NCBI RefSeq assembly: GCF_031932625.1 | Contig: NZ_JAVSCK010000003.1 | Coordinates: 434,001 to 498,000 of the forward strand | Reading direction: 5' to 3' | Source of the DNA: Hwangdonia seohaensis | Lineage (GTDB): Bacteria > Bacteroidota > Bacteroidia > Flavobacteriales > Flavobacteriaceae | DNA length: 64,000 nt | Part shown: piece after piece, positions 27,663 to 36,234 of the stretch | Position numbering within the stretch: position 1 is the first letter of the stretch | How the letters are laid out: each line of letters opens with the position of its first letter | Program-made: the position numbers and the translations under genes | Notes under the pieces: generated by a model | What the model was told of the DNA's origin: nothing | The model's database searches: none | Seen by the model: only the letters and a program-made list of their open reading frames with translations

Positions 27663-28037
27663 TTAATTAGAATATTTTAGAAATTCTTCTTGACAACTGT
27701 ATATGTCCATTTCCAAACTATTATCTACTACAATCCATTTATCATTGTTGGTTTTATATCTCAAATAGAGTGTATAAGGACCTTCAGGTAATGTAATAGT
27801 TTCTTTGCCTTGAGTATTTATAACATGGTCACCGTCTCTGTCGGAGCGGTCTACACTAGAAGCGTTTTCGTAAACGTGTAGGTTATAAGAGCGATTGTTG
27901 TTGGTAATGGTAAGCCAACCATTGCCATCGCATGTTTCTTGGTCTTCTGCCGAACAGGAAGTTAAGCATGCAACTAAGGAAATTTGCAATATTAACGTGC
28001 AAAGAGTAAATATTTTTTGTTGTAATGGAGTTTTCAT
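27663..28037 (-). CDS. Small lipoprotein of unknown function, paralogue pair member 2
   Basis: This 124-aa protein has a lipobox (CLTSC, about residues 24-28) and a beta-rich mature part: GWLTITNNNRSYNLHVYENA, ITLPEGPYTLYLRYKT, with a late Cys (DIYSCQEEF). It is the first gene after the regulator at 28262-30115 and is preceded by a shared promoter and structured leader (28038-28161). Context suggests it is the main target of that regulator. I recognise no family. Confidence 0.65.
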   Translation of the reverse strand: MKTPLQQKIFTLCTLILQISLVACLTSCSAEDQETCDGNGWLTITNNNRSYNLHVYENASSVDRSDRDGDHVINTQGKETITLPEGPYTLYLRYKTNNDKWIVVDNSLEMDIYSCQEEFLKYSN

Positions 28038-28065
28038 AATTCATTGTTTTGCGGATTTATGATTA

Positions 28066-28129
28066 GTTTTTGGAGTTTCTTGCAACCGGTTTAGTCTGCA
28101 GCCATAACCAGTGCAAGACTCCACAAAAC
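28066..28129 (-). promoter_or_regulatory. Structured 5' leader, module 1
   Basis: On the minus strand the leader can form one long hairpin. GTTTT pairs with AAAAC, GGAGT with ACTCC, CTTGCA with TGCAAG, and CTGGTT with AACCGG. The terminal loop contains GGCTGCAGAC. The 5' arm matches the leader at 33986-34093 almost base for base. The 3' arm differs there but stays complementary. Transcript start is expected near 28148, so the leader is about 110 nt. It has no T tract, so it is not a terminator. Confidence 0.6.
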
Positions 28130-28153
28130 TTGTTTGTCAACTTAATGACATTA

Positions 28154-28161
28154 CAAACTTA
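28154..28161 (-). promoter_or_regulatory. -7 promoter element, module 1
   Basis: Minus strand TAAGTTTG is an exact TAnnTTTG match, followed by an AATGTCATTAA block also present in module 2. There is no good -33 box in the 29 bp between it and the tandem repeat, as expected for an activator-dependent promoter. Confidence 0.7.
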
Positions 28162-28190
28162 GAAGAGTGGTTCCAAGATTAAAAATATGG

Positions 28191-28212
28191 ATGGGGTACA
28201 AAGGGGGTACAC
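28191..28212. promoter_or_regulatory. 11-bp tandem direct repeat, candidate operator, module 1
   Basis: Two adjacent 11-bp units read on the + strand: ATGGGGTACAA and AGGGGGTACAC. They lie 29 bp upstream of the -7 element and about 50 bp after the regulator stop codon. The period of one helical turn and the placement at about -42 to -63 fit an activator binding as a tandem dimer. Related repeats follow the two other TPR-HTH regulator genes. Confidence 0.6.
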
Positions 28213-28261
28213 CTTTTTAGCCTAGAGTTTATAAGGGTTTTGAAAGGGGAGGAGAAATGAG

Positions 28262-30115
28262 TTAAATGGCTAAAACGGCGTTTTCTAGCGAATCTTGAGG
28301 GGTTAAATCCATTTTTTTACGGAGACGATGTCTTGCTTTTTTCACGCCACCGGTAGATATATTTAATATGGTTGCAATTTCTTTTGAAGACATATTCATT
28401 TTTAAAAGAGCCATAAAACGCAGTTCGTTTTTAGTTACTTCAGGGTATTTAGTTTTAACGTTAAAACTAAAATCTTTGTGAACCTGCTCAAAATATTGTG
28501 TAAAGTTTTCCCAGTTTTTATCATCCTTCTGGTCGAAATTTATAGTTTTAATAAGCTCTTGATAGCCTTTGCTTTCTTTTGAGGCAACCTTAAGCGCTTT
28601 TGCTTGTTGCTTTAAATTTTCTAAAACTTCGTTCTTTTTGGCTAAGTGCAAAGCATGAGTGGTAAGTTCTTTCTTTTTGAATGCCAATTCTGCTTTAACA
28701 CGTTCTTTTTCTAAATGGTTACGCTTCATTTTTTGACGAATGGCATAAAAGCCTAGACCAAAAAATAAAAGTGATAGTACAAGCCCTCCACCTAAAAGCA
28801 ATTTTTGTAAGTTATTTATTCGGGCTTCCTGCTCCAAAAGTGAAATGGCAGTTTCTTGTTGCGCAATCTGTAATTCCTTCTTTTCCGTTTCATAGATAGT
28901 TTTAAGCTTTTCTATTTCCTTTGTTTTTTCAATTTGGAATAAACTATCTTGTATAAACTTAAACTTAGTAAAATCTTCCACAGCAGGTTTAAAAGCACTT
29001 CTTTTTTTATAAATGTTCGATCGCAATTCGTACGTATGCATGCGCATAACATGGAGTCCTACAGAATCTGCTAGGTTAATGGCATTGTTAGCATATTTTA
29101 ATGCCATATCAGTATTGTTTTCTTCATAATAAAACTCACTGATTTGATAGGCAGACTTAATTACATCCATAATACGGTTGTTCTTTTTACCAAAATCCAT
29201 AGCGGTTTTTAAATAATTTAGCGCTTTATGGGGTTGGTTTAATCGTATATAAGTTTTACCCAATTCAAAAAGTGCTAAGCACTCAACAGTAGGTGATGGG
29301 ACCTTACGAGCCAATTGTAGTGCTTGGGTAAGTGTTTTTTCTGCTTTGTTGTAGGCCTTGAGGTGATAATAATTACCACCAATATTCATAAGGCTTTGGG
29401 CTAAAAAATCTTGGTCATTTTCTTGTTCGTAAATGGCTTTGGCTTCATATAAGTAGGTATTGGCATTTTCAAAATTTCCTAATTCAGTCTCTATGCGACC
29501 AATTTCAGATAAGGTATCCGCTCTTTCCAATCTGTCGTAAGGTTTCGTTAAGAGTTTTAACGCTTTATAACAATACGCTAGCGCATTTTCAAAATCTCCT
29601 TTTTCTCTAAATATTAACCCCATGAATTTATATGCCAAACCTTCGCCCCTTAGATTATTGTTTGCTTGAGCGATAGTTACATTTTTTTGAGTAAGCTCAA
29701 AGGCAAGTTTATGGTCTCCCTTTTCGAGGGCCAAAGTAGCAAAGGCATTGTTTACCAAAGTTTCTCCTTCGGCATACCCATTAGTTTTAAAAATGGACTG
29801 GGCTTTTTTAAAGAAAATTGTGGCAGAATCTTTTTGACCTATTTGTCTAAAACTAGTACCTATATTGAAATTTGCAAATCCAATTTCCTCTGTTTCATTT
29901 AATTTAGTAGCCAAATCAAGCATGTTGAAAGCATATTTTTTAGCTAATCCAACATCATTGTATAATGTTGCATAGTGTAGTCTGTCAAGTATGTAAACCT
30001 TATCTGCATTGTCTGGTAAGCTGTTATAGATTTTTAATAAACTATCAACCTTTTTATTGTTTTGGGTAACTAATGCTAAAGGTATTAAGGAAAGTAAAAA
30101 AAAGGTCTTTATCAT
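28262..30115 (-). CDS. Membrane-anchored TPR regulator with C-terminal HTH, paralogue 1
   Basis: This 617-aa protein has a signal peptide (MIKTFFLLSLIPLALV), then about eight TPR repeats at about 40-390 (AYKFMGLIFREKGDFENALA and SLMNIGGNYYHLKAYNKAEK are typical). A coiled coil lies at about 395-435 and one membrane helix at about 438-460. A cytoplasmic coiled coil follows (KKKELTTHALHLAKKNEVLE). A GerE/LuxR-like HTH lies at about 560-605 (NELRFMALLKMNMSSKEIA, ISTGGVKKARHRLRKK). It should sense something in the periplasm and bind DNA from the membrane. The direct repeat and promoter just downstream are the likely target. Confidence 0.85.
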   Translation of the reverse strand: MIKTFFLLSLIPLALVTQNNKKVDSLLKIYNSLPDNADKVYILDRLHYATLYNDVGLAKKYAFNMLDLATKLNETEEIGFANFNIGTSFRQIGQKDSATIFFKKAQSIFKTNGYAEGETLVNNAFATLALEKGDHKLAFELTQKNVTIAQANNNLRGEGLAYKFMGLIFREKGDFENALAYCYKALKLLTKPYDRLERADTLSEIGRIETELGNFENANTYLYEAKAIYEQENDQDFLAQSLMNIGGNYYHLKAYNKAEKTLTQALQLARKVPSPTVECLALFELGKTYIRLNQPHKALNYLKTAMDFGKKNNRIMDVIKSAYQISEFYYEENNTDMALKYANNAINLADSVGLHVMRMHTYELRSNIYKKRSAFKPAVEDFTKFKFIQDSLFQIEKTKEIEKLKTIYETEKKELQIAQQETAISLLEQEARINNLQKLLLGGGLVLSLLFFGLGFYAIRQKMKRNHLEKERVKAELAFKKKELTTHALHLAKKNEVLENLKQQAKALKVASKESKGYQELIKTINFDQKDDKNWENFTQYFEQVHKDFSFNVKTKYPEVTKNELRFMALLKMNMSSKEIATILNISTGGVKKARHRLRKKMDLTPQDSLENAVLAI

Positions 30116-30279
30116 GTAATAGAAGGTTGGTGTTTGATAAAAATACCTTTTTATTCTTCGCGAAACAAATTGCTAAATAAGAATCAAGTTTATCAAGAGT
30201 TTGTAGACCAATAAATCCAACCATAAGTATTAAATTTACATCCTCTAAATAAAGAATTTTAATCTTAGAATTTAAATAC

Positions 30280-31653
30280 ATGCATAAAATAGACATGGAT
30301 TTGATTGAAATGACCATGGATGTTATGAAATATACCATCGATAGAATTTCGTCAACACAACATAAAATTGGAAAACCCAAAAAGGCTGAAGAACTTAAAG
30401 GTTTGGTGGGCGATACCATCACACCAAAAGGTGTTGGCGGTGAATATGCCTTTAAAATGTGGAAAAAACACTTGGCCAAAGCCAATGTGCCTATCGATCA
30501 CCCTAGGCATTTAGCCTTTGTTCCCGCATCGCCAACACGTGCCGCCATTATGTTCGATTTAATTACATCGGCATCCAGCATTCACGGTGCTTATTGGATG
30601 GAAGGCGCCGGCGGTATTTTTTGTGAAAACGAAGCCATGGAGTGGATTGTATCCTTAACCGGTTTGCCCAAGGGTGCATTCGGTGTTTTTACAAGCGGCG
30701 GTACGGCAGCCAACCTTTCGGCTATTGTAACTGCGAGAGAGTATTGGCGCAGTTTAAACGAGCAGAACAAAGTTGAAAAAGGCCTGGTGATTACATCGGT
30801 TGGGGCGCATTCTTCAATAAAAGCGATGGCTAAGGTTGCCGATGTGGATATTCTTTTAGTCGATACAGAAGATGTTATGTATGGCACAGCCTTGCAAGAG
30901 ACTATCAATAATTTAACAGCGCATCAACGCAGACGTTTGTTTGCCATTGTGGCAACAGGCGGAACAACAAATGCGGGCATTATTGACGATTTAGAGGGCA
31001 TTGCCAGAGTTTGCGAAGCAGAGAATTTATGGTTCCACGTAGATGCTGCTTATGGCGGTGGCGCTTTGGTTGCCGATTCTGTAAGACCGTTGTTTAAAGG
31101 TATTGAGCGCGCCGATAGCATTACTATCGACCCGCATAAATGGATGTTTTCGCCTTACGATTGTGGTGCCGTAATTTATAAAGAACCCGAATTGGCAAAA
31201 CAAGCACACTCACAAGAAGGCTCGTATTTGGATATTTTTAAAGATGAGGGAGCGCACGGTTTCAATCCAACCGATTATCAAATCCAGTTAACACGTCGTG
31301 TTAGGGGCTTGCCATTGTGGTTTTCGCTGGCTACCCATGGCACAGACCGGTATAAAGAAGCGGTTGAGCGTGGATTGGAATTAGCTCAAATTGCAGGTGA
31401 AATTATCGAGAAGATGCCGCATGTGGAGTTGGTGCGAGCACCTAGTTTGTCTTGTGTACTTTATAGAAGAATAGGATGGAAGCCCGAAGATTACACGCAT
31501 TGGACTTACGAAAACCACAAAAAGGGATTCGCTTTGGTTACTCCAACAAAATGGAAAACAGGCGATAGCTTTGAAACCGTTTCGCGTTTTTGTTTTATCA
31601 ACCCGGATACCACAGAAGGTGATGTTAAGGCTATTCTAAACTCAATGAAATAA
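30280..31653 (+). CDS. PLP-dependent amino-acid decarboxylase, group II
   Basis: This 457-aa cytoplasmic enzyme belongs to the group II decarboxylases (glutamate, aromatic-amino-acid, diaminobutyrate and related substrates). Visible are IPASPTRAA-like substrate loop AFVPASPTRAAIMFDL, GVFTSGGTAANLSAIVTAR for cofactor phosphate, WFHVDAAYGGGAL with the PLP-ring Asp, and the Schiff-base Lys in SITIDPHKWMF (about K287). The C-terminal domain ends RFCFINPDTTEGDV. The exact substrate cannot be read from motifs. It is divergent from the regulator and stands alone, ending at a strong shared terminator. Confidence 0.9.
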   Translation: MHKIDMDLIEMTMDVMKYTIDRISSTQHKIGKPKKAEELKGLVGDTITPKGVGGEYAFKMWKKHLAKANVPIDHPRHLAFVPASPTRAAIMFDLITSASSIHGAYWMEGAGGIFCENEAMEWIVSLTGLPKGAFGVFTSGGTAANLSAIVTAREYWRSLNEQNKVEKGLVITSVGAHSSIKAMAKVADVDILLVDTEDVMYGTALQETINNLTAHQRRRLFAIVATGGTTNAGIIDDLEGIARVCEAENLWFHVDAAYGGGALVADSVRPLFKGIERADSITIDPHKWMFSPYDCGAVIYKEPELAKQAHSQEGSYLDIFKDEGAHGFNPTDYQIQLTRRVRGLPLWFSLATHGTDRYKEAVERGLELAQIAGEIIEKMPHVELVRAPSLSCVLYRRIGWKPEDYTHWTYENHKKGFALVTPTKWKTGDSFETVSRFCFINPDTTEGDVKAILNSMK

Positions 31654-31672
31654 ATATTTCTATGGTTTAACC

Positions 31673-31712
31673 AAACACAAAAAGCGAGCTTTTAAGCTCG
31701 CTTTTTGTGTTT
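31673..31712. terminator. Bidirectional terminator, decarboxylase / 750-aa lipoprotein
   Basis: A 19-bp stem (AAACACAAAAAGCGAGCTT and its complement) is separated by a 2-nt loop, with A/T runs on both sides. It lies between convergent genes. Confidence 0.88.
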
Positions 31713-31732
31713 TAAAGCTGACTAACTGTGGT

Positions 31733-33985
31733 CTATTTGTTTTTAGCCTCGCTAATTAATTTTGAAAGTGCTCCTTCCGGATTGCATGTGGTTGTTTTTA
31801 CACGTGCCCTTTCTACCATTTCACTGCCACTAAAAACATCAAATTCTTTCACTTCTTTTTCTTCACCATTAATAATTATAAATGGTGTAAACGCTTTAGT
31901 ATTGTGGTTATATGTAAAACCAGATGATTGTAAACCACTCGTTAATTCATTAATACATCCTTCAACACTATCTTTCAAATTTTCTAAATCTTCAATGGTC
32001 GGTAATTGGTCAAGAATTATTTGAGCGTCAAATTTAATGCCTTCAGCTTCAGTAATATATTGTACATTGTCGGCGGCCTCTAATAATTGCGATACTTGCT
32101 CCGTGGTTAGTATTGTGGCAGAAACGGTTCGGTTTCTTGTAGTACTACTAGACCAAACACTACATTTGCTAATATCGGGGATGGGACTTGGGTTGTTAAC
32201 AGCTTTATTGCCATAGGTAATGGTTACTTTAACTGTTTTATCTATTTTGTTTAAAGAGGCTAAATGGCGTAATGCCGCTTCTAATTCTGTTCTAGTTTGC
32301 GTATTGTCATTTGAGTCGTCAACGGCATCTTTAAGTCTGTCAAGCGCGTCTCTATAAGGGTCTACTATGCCATTGACTTTTGAAGAAATATTTGTACTAC
32401 ATAAGGCAGCGCCATTTTCGCTAACTATGTCGCTCGCTTGCTTATTGGCACTCTCAATAGCTGAGGAAACGGCATCGTCAATTTCTTCCTGAGCTCTATC
32501 AATAATACCAGGTAGCGCTGCTCTTAAACCTCTTAAGCTCAATTCGAGTTCATATTGTTCGTTAGCTGCTTCTAAGTCAGCAATAGCTTGTTCGGTAGTT
32601 GCAATGGCATCATCAATTTGTCCTGTAACGGTTTCAGAAATACCCTCTGTAAAATTTACAGGTGGGGTTGCAATCATTTTGGTTTCATCAGTAGTAAATG
32701 TTGCTTGGGCTACCCAAACTTCATCATCCACTATTACTTGGCCTTCCATAGTAAATGCTTCAGGTGTTGCACGCATACCACCACCTACTGATTGTGTACC
32801 TGTTGGTGTTTCTAAACTTAATTCCCCAGATAAACCAATATCGAAATACCCGGTTTGTTCAACAAAACCGTAAGCATTTAAATTGCCACTTGGAGCCACG
32901 GGTATAATTTCTGGCCACCATGACAGGTCGGGTTCTACCAATCCGTTAATAAATGCTTTGGAAATTATACCGTTATTGGTACTGGCTTCTGCTACAATTG
33001 CTGCGCTACCAGAACCTATAGGAAATCCAAAGGAAATAAAGGAAGCAATATCAAATGAAAAATTTAGTTTTCCATTGATACCGGCTCTATAGTATGCTCC
33101 AAAATCAGATTCCATGGGTTCATCAAAATTGGCGTTAATATCAAATCCTCTGTTTTGATAATACATCCCTGAGGCCTCGAATACTTTATAAAACGATACG
33201 GTGCCACCAGTAACTTGGTTTGCTTCAAACGACACCACGTTACCTTCAACGGGGTTAGTGGGAACAAACATAAAATTAGAACCAAAAGAAGCGCCAAAAC
33301 TTACGCTACCGAGTTTAGAGCTCGAATCGTTACTACCTCCGCTTCCGCCACTATTACCGCCATTATTGCCGCCATTGTTACTGCCATCGCCTCCTCCCAA
33401 TGCATCGCCTCCTAAAGTGAAGAAAAACATGGGGTCTGTGTAGTCTGCAATATAAGTTATGTGTCCGCCAACAGGTGCTTTTATGGAAATAGGTTTCTGT
33501 GCATCGGGGTCATCATTTGCACCTACTTTTAGCTCGATGTTAACTGAAACGTGAAAAACAAAATAATAGCGTTCGTCTACCAATTGTATTTCAAAATCCC
33601 TGTTTTCGTTTAAAAACTTTCCTAAAAAATAGCCTACATCGGCTTGTACAGGGTTTTCGAATTCAAAATAATTGCTGTTTGATGGAATATCAGAAGTGCC
33701 CGTTACCCCAACTAAATTACCATTGTTGTCAAATTCTACATCTAAATCTGCATTATCAAACACAACATCGCCCGAGGTTTCAGTATCAATGGTTAAACTA
33801 CCTTCTACATTATAGCCGTTTTTGGTTTGGGTAACATTGCCATTGGTTGTAATGTTTAGATTTGAAATTTTACCATTAGCGGCAGCTGGAATATCTACTG
33901 GTTCGGTGTTTGTTGAACAGTTTGTGAGTATAAATAAAATTAGTAAAAGGGAGCAAAACGTTTGAAGTTTGTTGTGTGTTTTCAT
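31733..33985 (-). CDS. Large lipoprotein with Gly-rich linker, target of module 2
   Basis: This 750-aa protein starts at the ATG at 33985, directly before a lipoprotein signal (lipobox LTNC). A longer in-frame extension overlaps the promoter and leader and is rejected. The parts are a beta-rich N-terminal domain (about 25-195), a Gly/Asn/Ser linker (about 197-223), a second beta-rich domain (SVSFGASFGSNFMFVP, GINGKLNFSFDIASFISFGF) with barrel-like or porin-like strands (about 225-480), and a helical coiled-coil region (TEQAIADLEAANEQYELEL). A C-terminal domain with a few Cys follows. No family is recognised. Export to the cell surface is plausible. Confidence 0.7.
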   Translation of the reverse strand: MKTHNKLQTFCSLLLILFILTNCSTNTEPVDIPAAANGKISNLNITTNGNVTQTKNGYNVEGSLTIDTETSGDVVFDNADLDVEFDNNGNLVGVTGTSDIPSNSNYFEFENPVQADVGYFLGKFLNENRDFEIQLVDERYYFVFHVSVNIELKVGANDDPDAQKPISIKAPVGGHITYIADYTDPMFFFTLGGDALGGGDGSNNGGNNGGNSGGSGGSNDSSSKLGSVSFGASFGSNFMFVPTNPVEGNVVSFEANQVTGGTVSFYKVFEASGMYYQNRGFDINANFDEPMESDFGAYYRAGINGKLNFSFDIASFISFGFPIGSGSAAIVAEASTNNGIISKAFINGLVEPDLSWWPEIIPVAPSGNLNAYGFVEQTGYFDIGLSGELSLETPTGTQSVGGGMRATPEAFTMEGQVIVDDEVWVAQATFTTDETKMIATPPVNFTEGISETVTGQIDDAIATTEQAIADLEAANEQYELELSLRGLRAALPGIIDRAQEEIDDAVSSAIESANKQASDIVSENGAALCSTNISSKVNGIVDPYRDALDRLKDAVDDSNDNTQTRTELEAALRHLASLNKIDKTVKVTITYGNKAVNNPSPIPDISKCSVWSSSTTRNRTVSATILTTEQVSQLLEAADNVQYITEAEGIKFDAQIILDQLPTIEDLENLKDSVEGCINELTSGLQSSGFTYNHNTKAFTPFIIINGEEKEVKEFDVFSGSEMVERARVKTTTCNPEGALSKLISEAKNK

Positions 33986-34093
33986 AATGGTTTGTTTTGT
34001 GATTGTTAACTTAGCTTTGTGTGCCCTTGCTCTGTAAAGGTCTACAACCCAAGCTAGCGCAAGACACCACAAAACGGTATGCCAAATTAATGA
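33986..34093 (-). promoter_or_regulatory. Structured 5' leader, module 2
   Basis: This leader has the same length as module 1 (about 108 nt). On the minus strand it shares GTTTTGTGGTGTCTTGC with module 1 (one base different), then TTGTAGACC in the loop region. The 3' arm, containing GCAAGGGCACACAAAG, pairs with the 5' arm: TTTGTG with CACAAA, TGTC with GGCA, TTGC with GCAA. The arm sequence differs from module 1 while pairing is kept. Folding was done by eye only. Confidence 0.6.
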
Positions 34094-34098
34094 CATTC

Positions 34099-34106
34099 CA
34101 AACTTA
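34099..34106 (-). promoter_or_regulatory. -7 promoter element, module 2
   Basis: Minus strand TAAGTTTG is identical to module 1 and is followed by GAATGTCATTAA, also shared. The 29 bp to the operator contain no recognisable -33 element. Confidence 0.7.
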
Positions 34107-34135
34107 TTGTAAGAAATTTAAAATGAAGAATTTAA

Positions 34136-34157
34136 AGGGTGGACAATAGGTGGACAA
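34136..34157. promoter_or_regulatory. 11-bp tandem direct repeat, candidate operator, module 2
   Basis: The units on the + strand are AGGGTGGACAA and TAGGTGGACAA, immediately adjacent. They end exactly 29 bp upstream of the -7 element, the same distance as in module 1, and begin about 52 bp after the regulator stop codon. Confidence 0.65.
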
Positions 34158-34208
34158 CCCGAAAACTAATAAAAGACAAAGGTTAGACAGGTGTTTAGTG
34201 CCACGTTT

Positions 34209-36056
34209 TTATAGGTTTAAAACGAGGTCTTGTAGCGAATCTTCGGTTGAAATTCCTAATTTTTTTCGAAGGCGGTAGCGTGCTTTTTTAATGCCTTCTG
34301 GTGAAATATTAAGAATGTTTGCAATTTCTTTTGAAGATAAATTCATTTTTAGAAGCGACATTAAACGCAATTCGTTTGAGGTAACTTCAGGAAATTTTTG
34401 TTTCACATTACTGTTAAAGTCTTTGTGCACCTCTTGAAAATATTTACTGAAATTCTCCCAATTATTGTCGTCTTTCAAATCGAAATTTATGGTTTGAATA
34501 AGTTGCTGGTAACCGTTAAGATCGTTTTCAGAGGTTTTAAATTTCTGGGCTTTTTGTTTTAAGCTTTCCAATACTTCATTTTTTTTAGCCAAATGCAGGG
34601 CGTGAGTGGTGAGTTCTTTCTTTTTAAAGGCTAATTCGGCCTTTATTTGTTCTTTTTCCAGTTTGTTTCGTTTAAGTTTTTGCCTAACAGCATAAAAACC
34701 TAATAGCGATAAAAGGAAGCCTATGCCTAAAAGTAATCGTTGTAAATTGTTGTTTTTTTCTTGTTGCTTTAGTAAATCTATTTCTTTATTTTGAAGCAGA
34801 ATTTCTTGTTCTTTTTTCTCGGTTTCGTATTGGGTTTTTAATTCATCAATTTGCTGTGCTTTTTTACTATTAAATACCGAATCATTCAAAACGATGTGGT
34901 TTTTATAATCTGAAACGGCGTTTTCATAGCTGCCAATTTCCTCATAGGCTTCGGCTCGTTCTTTGTAATTATCAGATAAGTTATCAATAGAACCAATAGA
35001 GTCTGCTAAGTGGATAGCCTCGGAAAAATAATTTATGGCTTTTTGGTATTCTTTTTTGCCAAGGTATGCAGAGGCCACATCATTAAAATGAATAATTTGA
35101 TTGTTTACAGAGCCATGCTTTTTAGAAATTTTATTGGAATTAAAAAAATGCTCTAAAGCTTTATCATATTCATTTTTGTCTAAATAAATAGCGCCTATGT
35201 TGGCCAAATATGGCGCAATAAAATCATTCCATTTTTTCTCCCTACTTATCTTTAAGCCTTTATTATAGTTTAAAAGGGCTTCATCGTAATTTTTTAAATG
35301 ATAAAACGTATTTCCAAGTTCCATATATGTGATGGCCAGCCATTTGTGGTGATTCAAATCAATAAAAATAGCCAATCCATCTTCAAGGTATGGAATAGCT
35401 GCCTTGTAATTGTTCCTTAAGGTTTCTGTACGCCCAAGACCGGTTTTTATAATGGCTTCGCGTAATGGCTTTTTGTTAGCTAGTGTATCATGAACTTTAG
35501 ATGCAAGGATTAAATTTTCAATAGCACTTTTAAAGTCCCCTTTATCTAAATGAATGTTAGCTTGTTGCTGGTAGGCATCACTTAACATTAACCCATGTTG
35601 TAAATTCTCTGCAATTTGAATGGATTGGTTTGATAACTCTAAAGCTGTTTTAAAATTACCCTCTAGGTTTTCCGTACGGTTCCAGGCATGCAATACCTTA
35701 AACAAGGATTTATGATCATTTAATTTTTTGTAAGCACTTTCGGCTTTAGCAAAATAATATCTTAAAGAATCTAGGTTATGATATTTTACATAGTAATGAC
35801 CTAAGTTTTTATAATTTATAGCCACACCTTCAGGGTAGTTTATATTTTTCGATATGGTTAACCCTTTGTGCAGATACTCTAGTGCTAGAGCAGGATTAGA
35901 AACTCTACTTTCAATAAAAATTAAATCAGCGGTTTTTACTCTTTCTGTATTTTGAGATTGCTGCTGGAACACAGAGCGTAAACTATCTAGTTTTTTGTTG
36001 TTTTGGGAAATAAGAAAAAAAGGAACAAGGAAGGTTATAAAAAAGACTTTTTTCAT
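34209..36056 (-). CDS. Membrane-anchored TPR regulator with C-terminal HTH, paralogue 2
   Basis: This 615-aa close paralogue of the 28262 gene has a signal peptide (MKKVFFITFLVPFFLIS) and repeated TPR units (for example AITYMELGNTFYHLKNYDEA, YLANIGAIYLDKNEYDKALE). One membrane helix lies at about 437-457 (LLLGIGFLLSLLGFYAV). A coiled coil follows with KKKELTTHALHLAKKNEVLE identical to paralogue 1. The HTH has NELRLMSLLKMNLSSKEIAN and ISPEGIKKARYRLRKKLG. The linker between membrane and HTH is the best conserved part, while the TPR part has diverged, which suggests different periplasmic signals and a shared output mechanism. The target is presumably the lipoprotein at 31733-33985. Confidence 0.85.
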   Translation of the reverse strand: MKKVFFITFLVPFFLISQNNKKLDSLRSVFQQQSQNTERVKTADLIFIESRVSNPALALEYLHKGLTISKNINYPEGVAINYKNLGHYYVKYHNLDSLRYYFAKAESAYKKLNDHKSLFKVLHAWNRTENLEGNFKTALELSNQSIQIAENLQHGLMLSDAYQQQANIHLDKGDFKSAIENLILASKVHDTLANKKPLREAIIKTGLGRTETLRNNYKAAIPYLEDGLAIFIDLNHHKWLAITYMELGNTFYHLKNYDEALLNYNKGLKISREKKWNDFIAPYLANIGAIYLDKNEYDKALEHFFNSNKISKKHGSVNNQIIHFNDVASAYLGKKEYQKAINYFSEAIHLADSIGSIDNLSDNYKERAEAYEEIGSYENAVSDYKNHIVLNDSVFNSKKAQQIDELKTQYETEKKEQEILLQNKEIDLLKQQEKNNNLQRLLLGIGFLLSLLGFYAVRQKLKRNKLEKEQIKAELAFKKKELTTHALHLAKKNEVLESLKQKAQKFKTSENDLNGYQQLIQTINFDLKDDNNWENFSKYFQEVHKDFNSNVKQKFPEVTSNELRLMSLLKMNLSSKEIANILNISPEGIKKARYRLRKKLGISTEDSLQDLVLNL

Positions 36057-36223
36057 ATATCGGTTGGTTGGTTTTTGCTAAAAATAACTAATTATTCGTT
36101 GTAAGTCAAATAGTTGTGCCTTGGTTGTGTATTTGGAAGAGCTTAGAGTTATTCACATGTTAATGTTTTAAAAAATTATGTAAAAAAGTAGCGTGCCCAA
36201 TTCGCTATTATAAAATCAATTAT

Positions 36224-36231
36224 TACTTTTG
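36224..36231 (+). promoter_or_regulatory. -7 promoter element almost touching the guaA start
   Basis: TACTTTTG is an exact TAnnTTTG match that ends 3 bp before the guaA ATG at 36235. Transcription would start at or next to the ATG, giving a leaderless or near-leaderless mRNA. No clear -33 box. Confidence 0.5.
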
Positions 36232-36234
36232 CGC

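Noticed and set aside
33340..33425. Pro/Leu-rich + strand frame opposite the Gly-rich linker
   Set aside because: It is an antisense shadow of the GGN/NGG repeats of the lipoprotein linker.
33986..34096. N-terminal extension of the 750-aa lipoprotein (starting MSLIWHTVLW)
   Set aside because: It overlaps the -7 element and conserved leader, and would bury the lipoprotein signal peptide.
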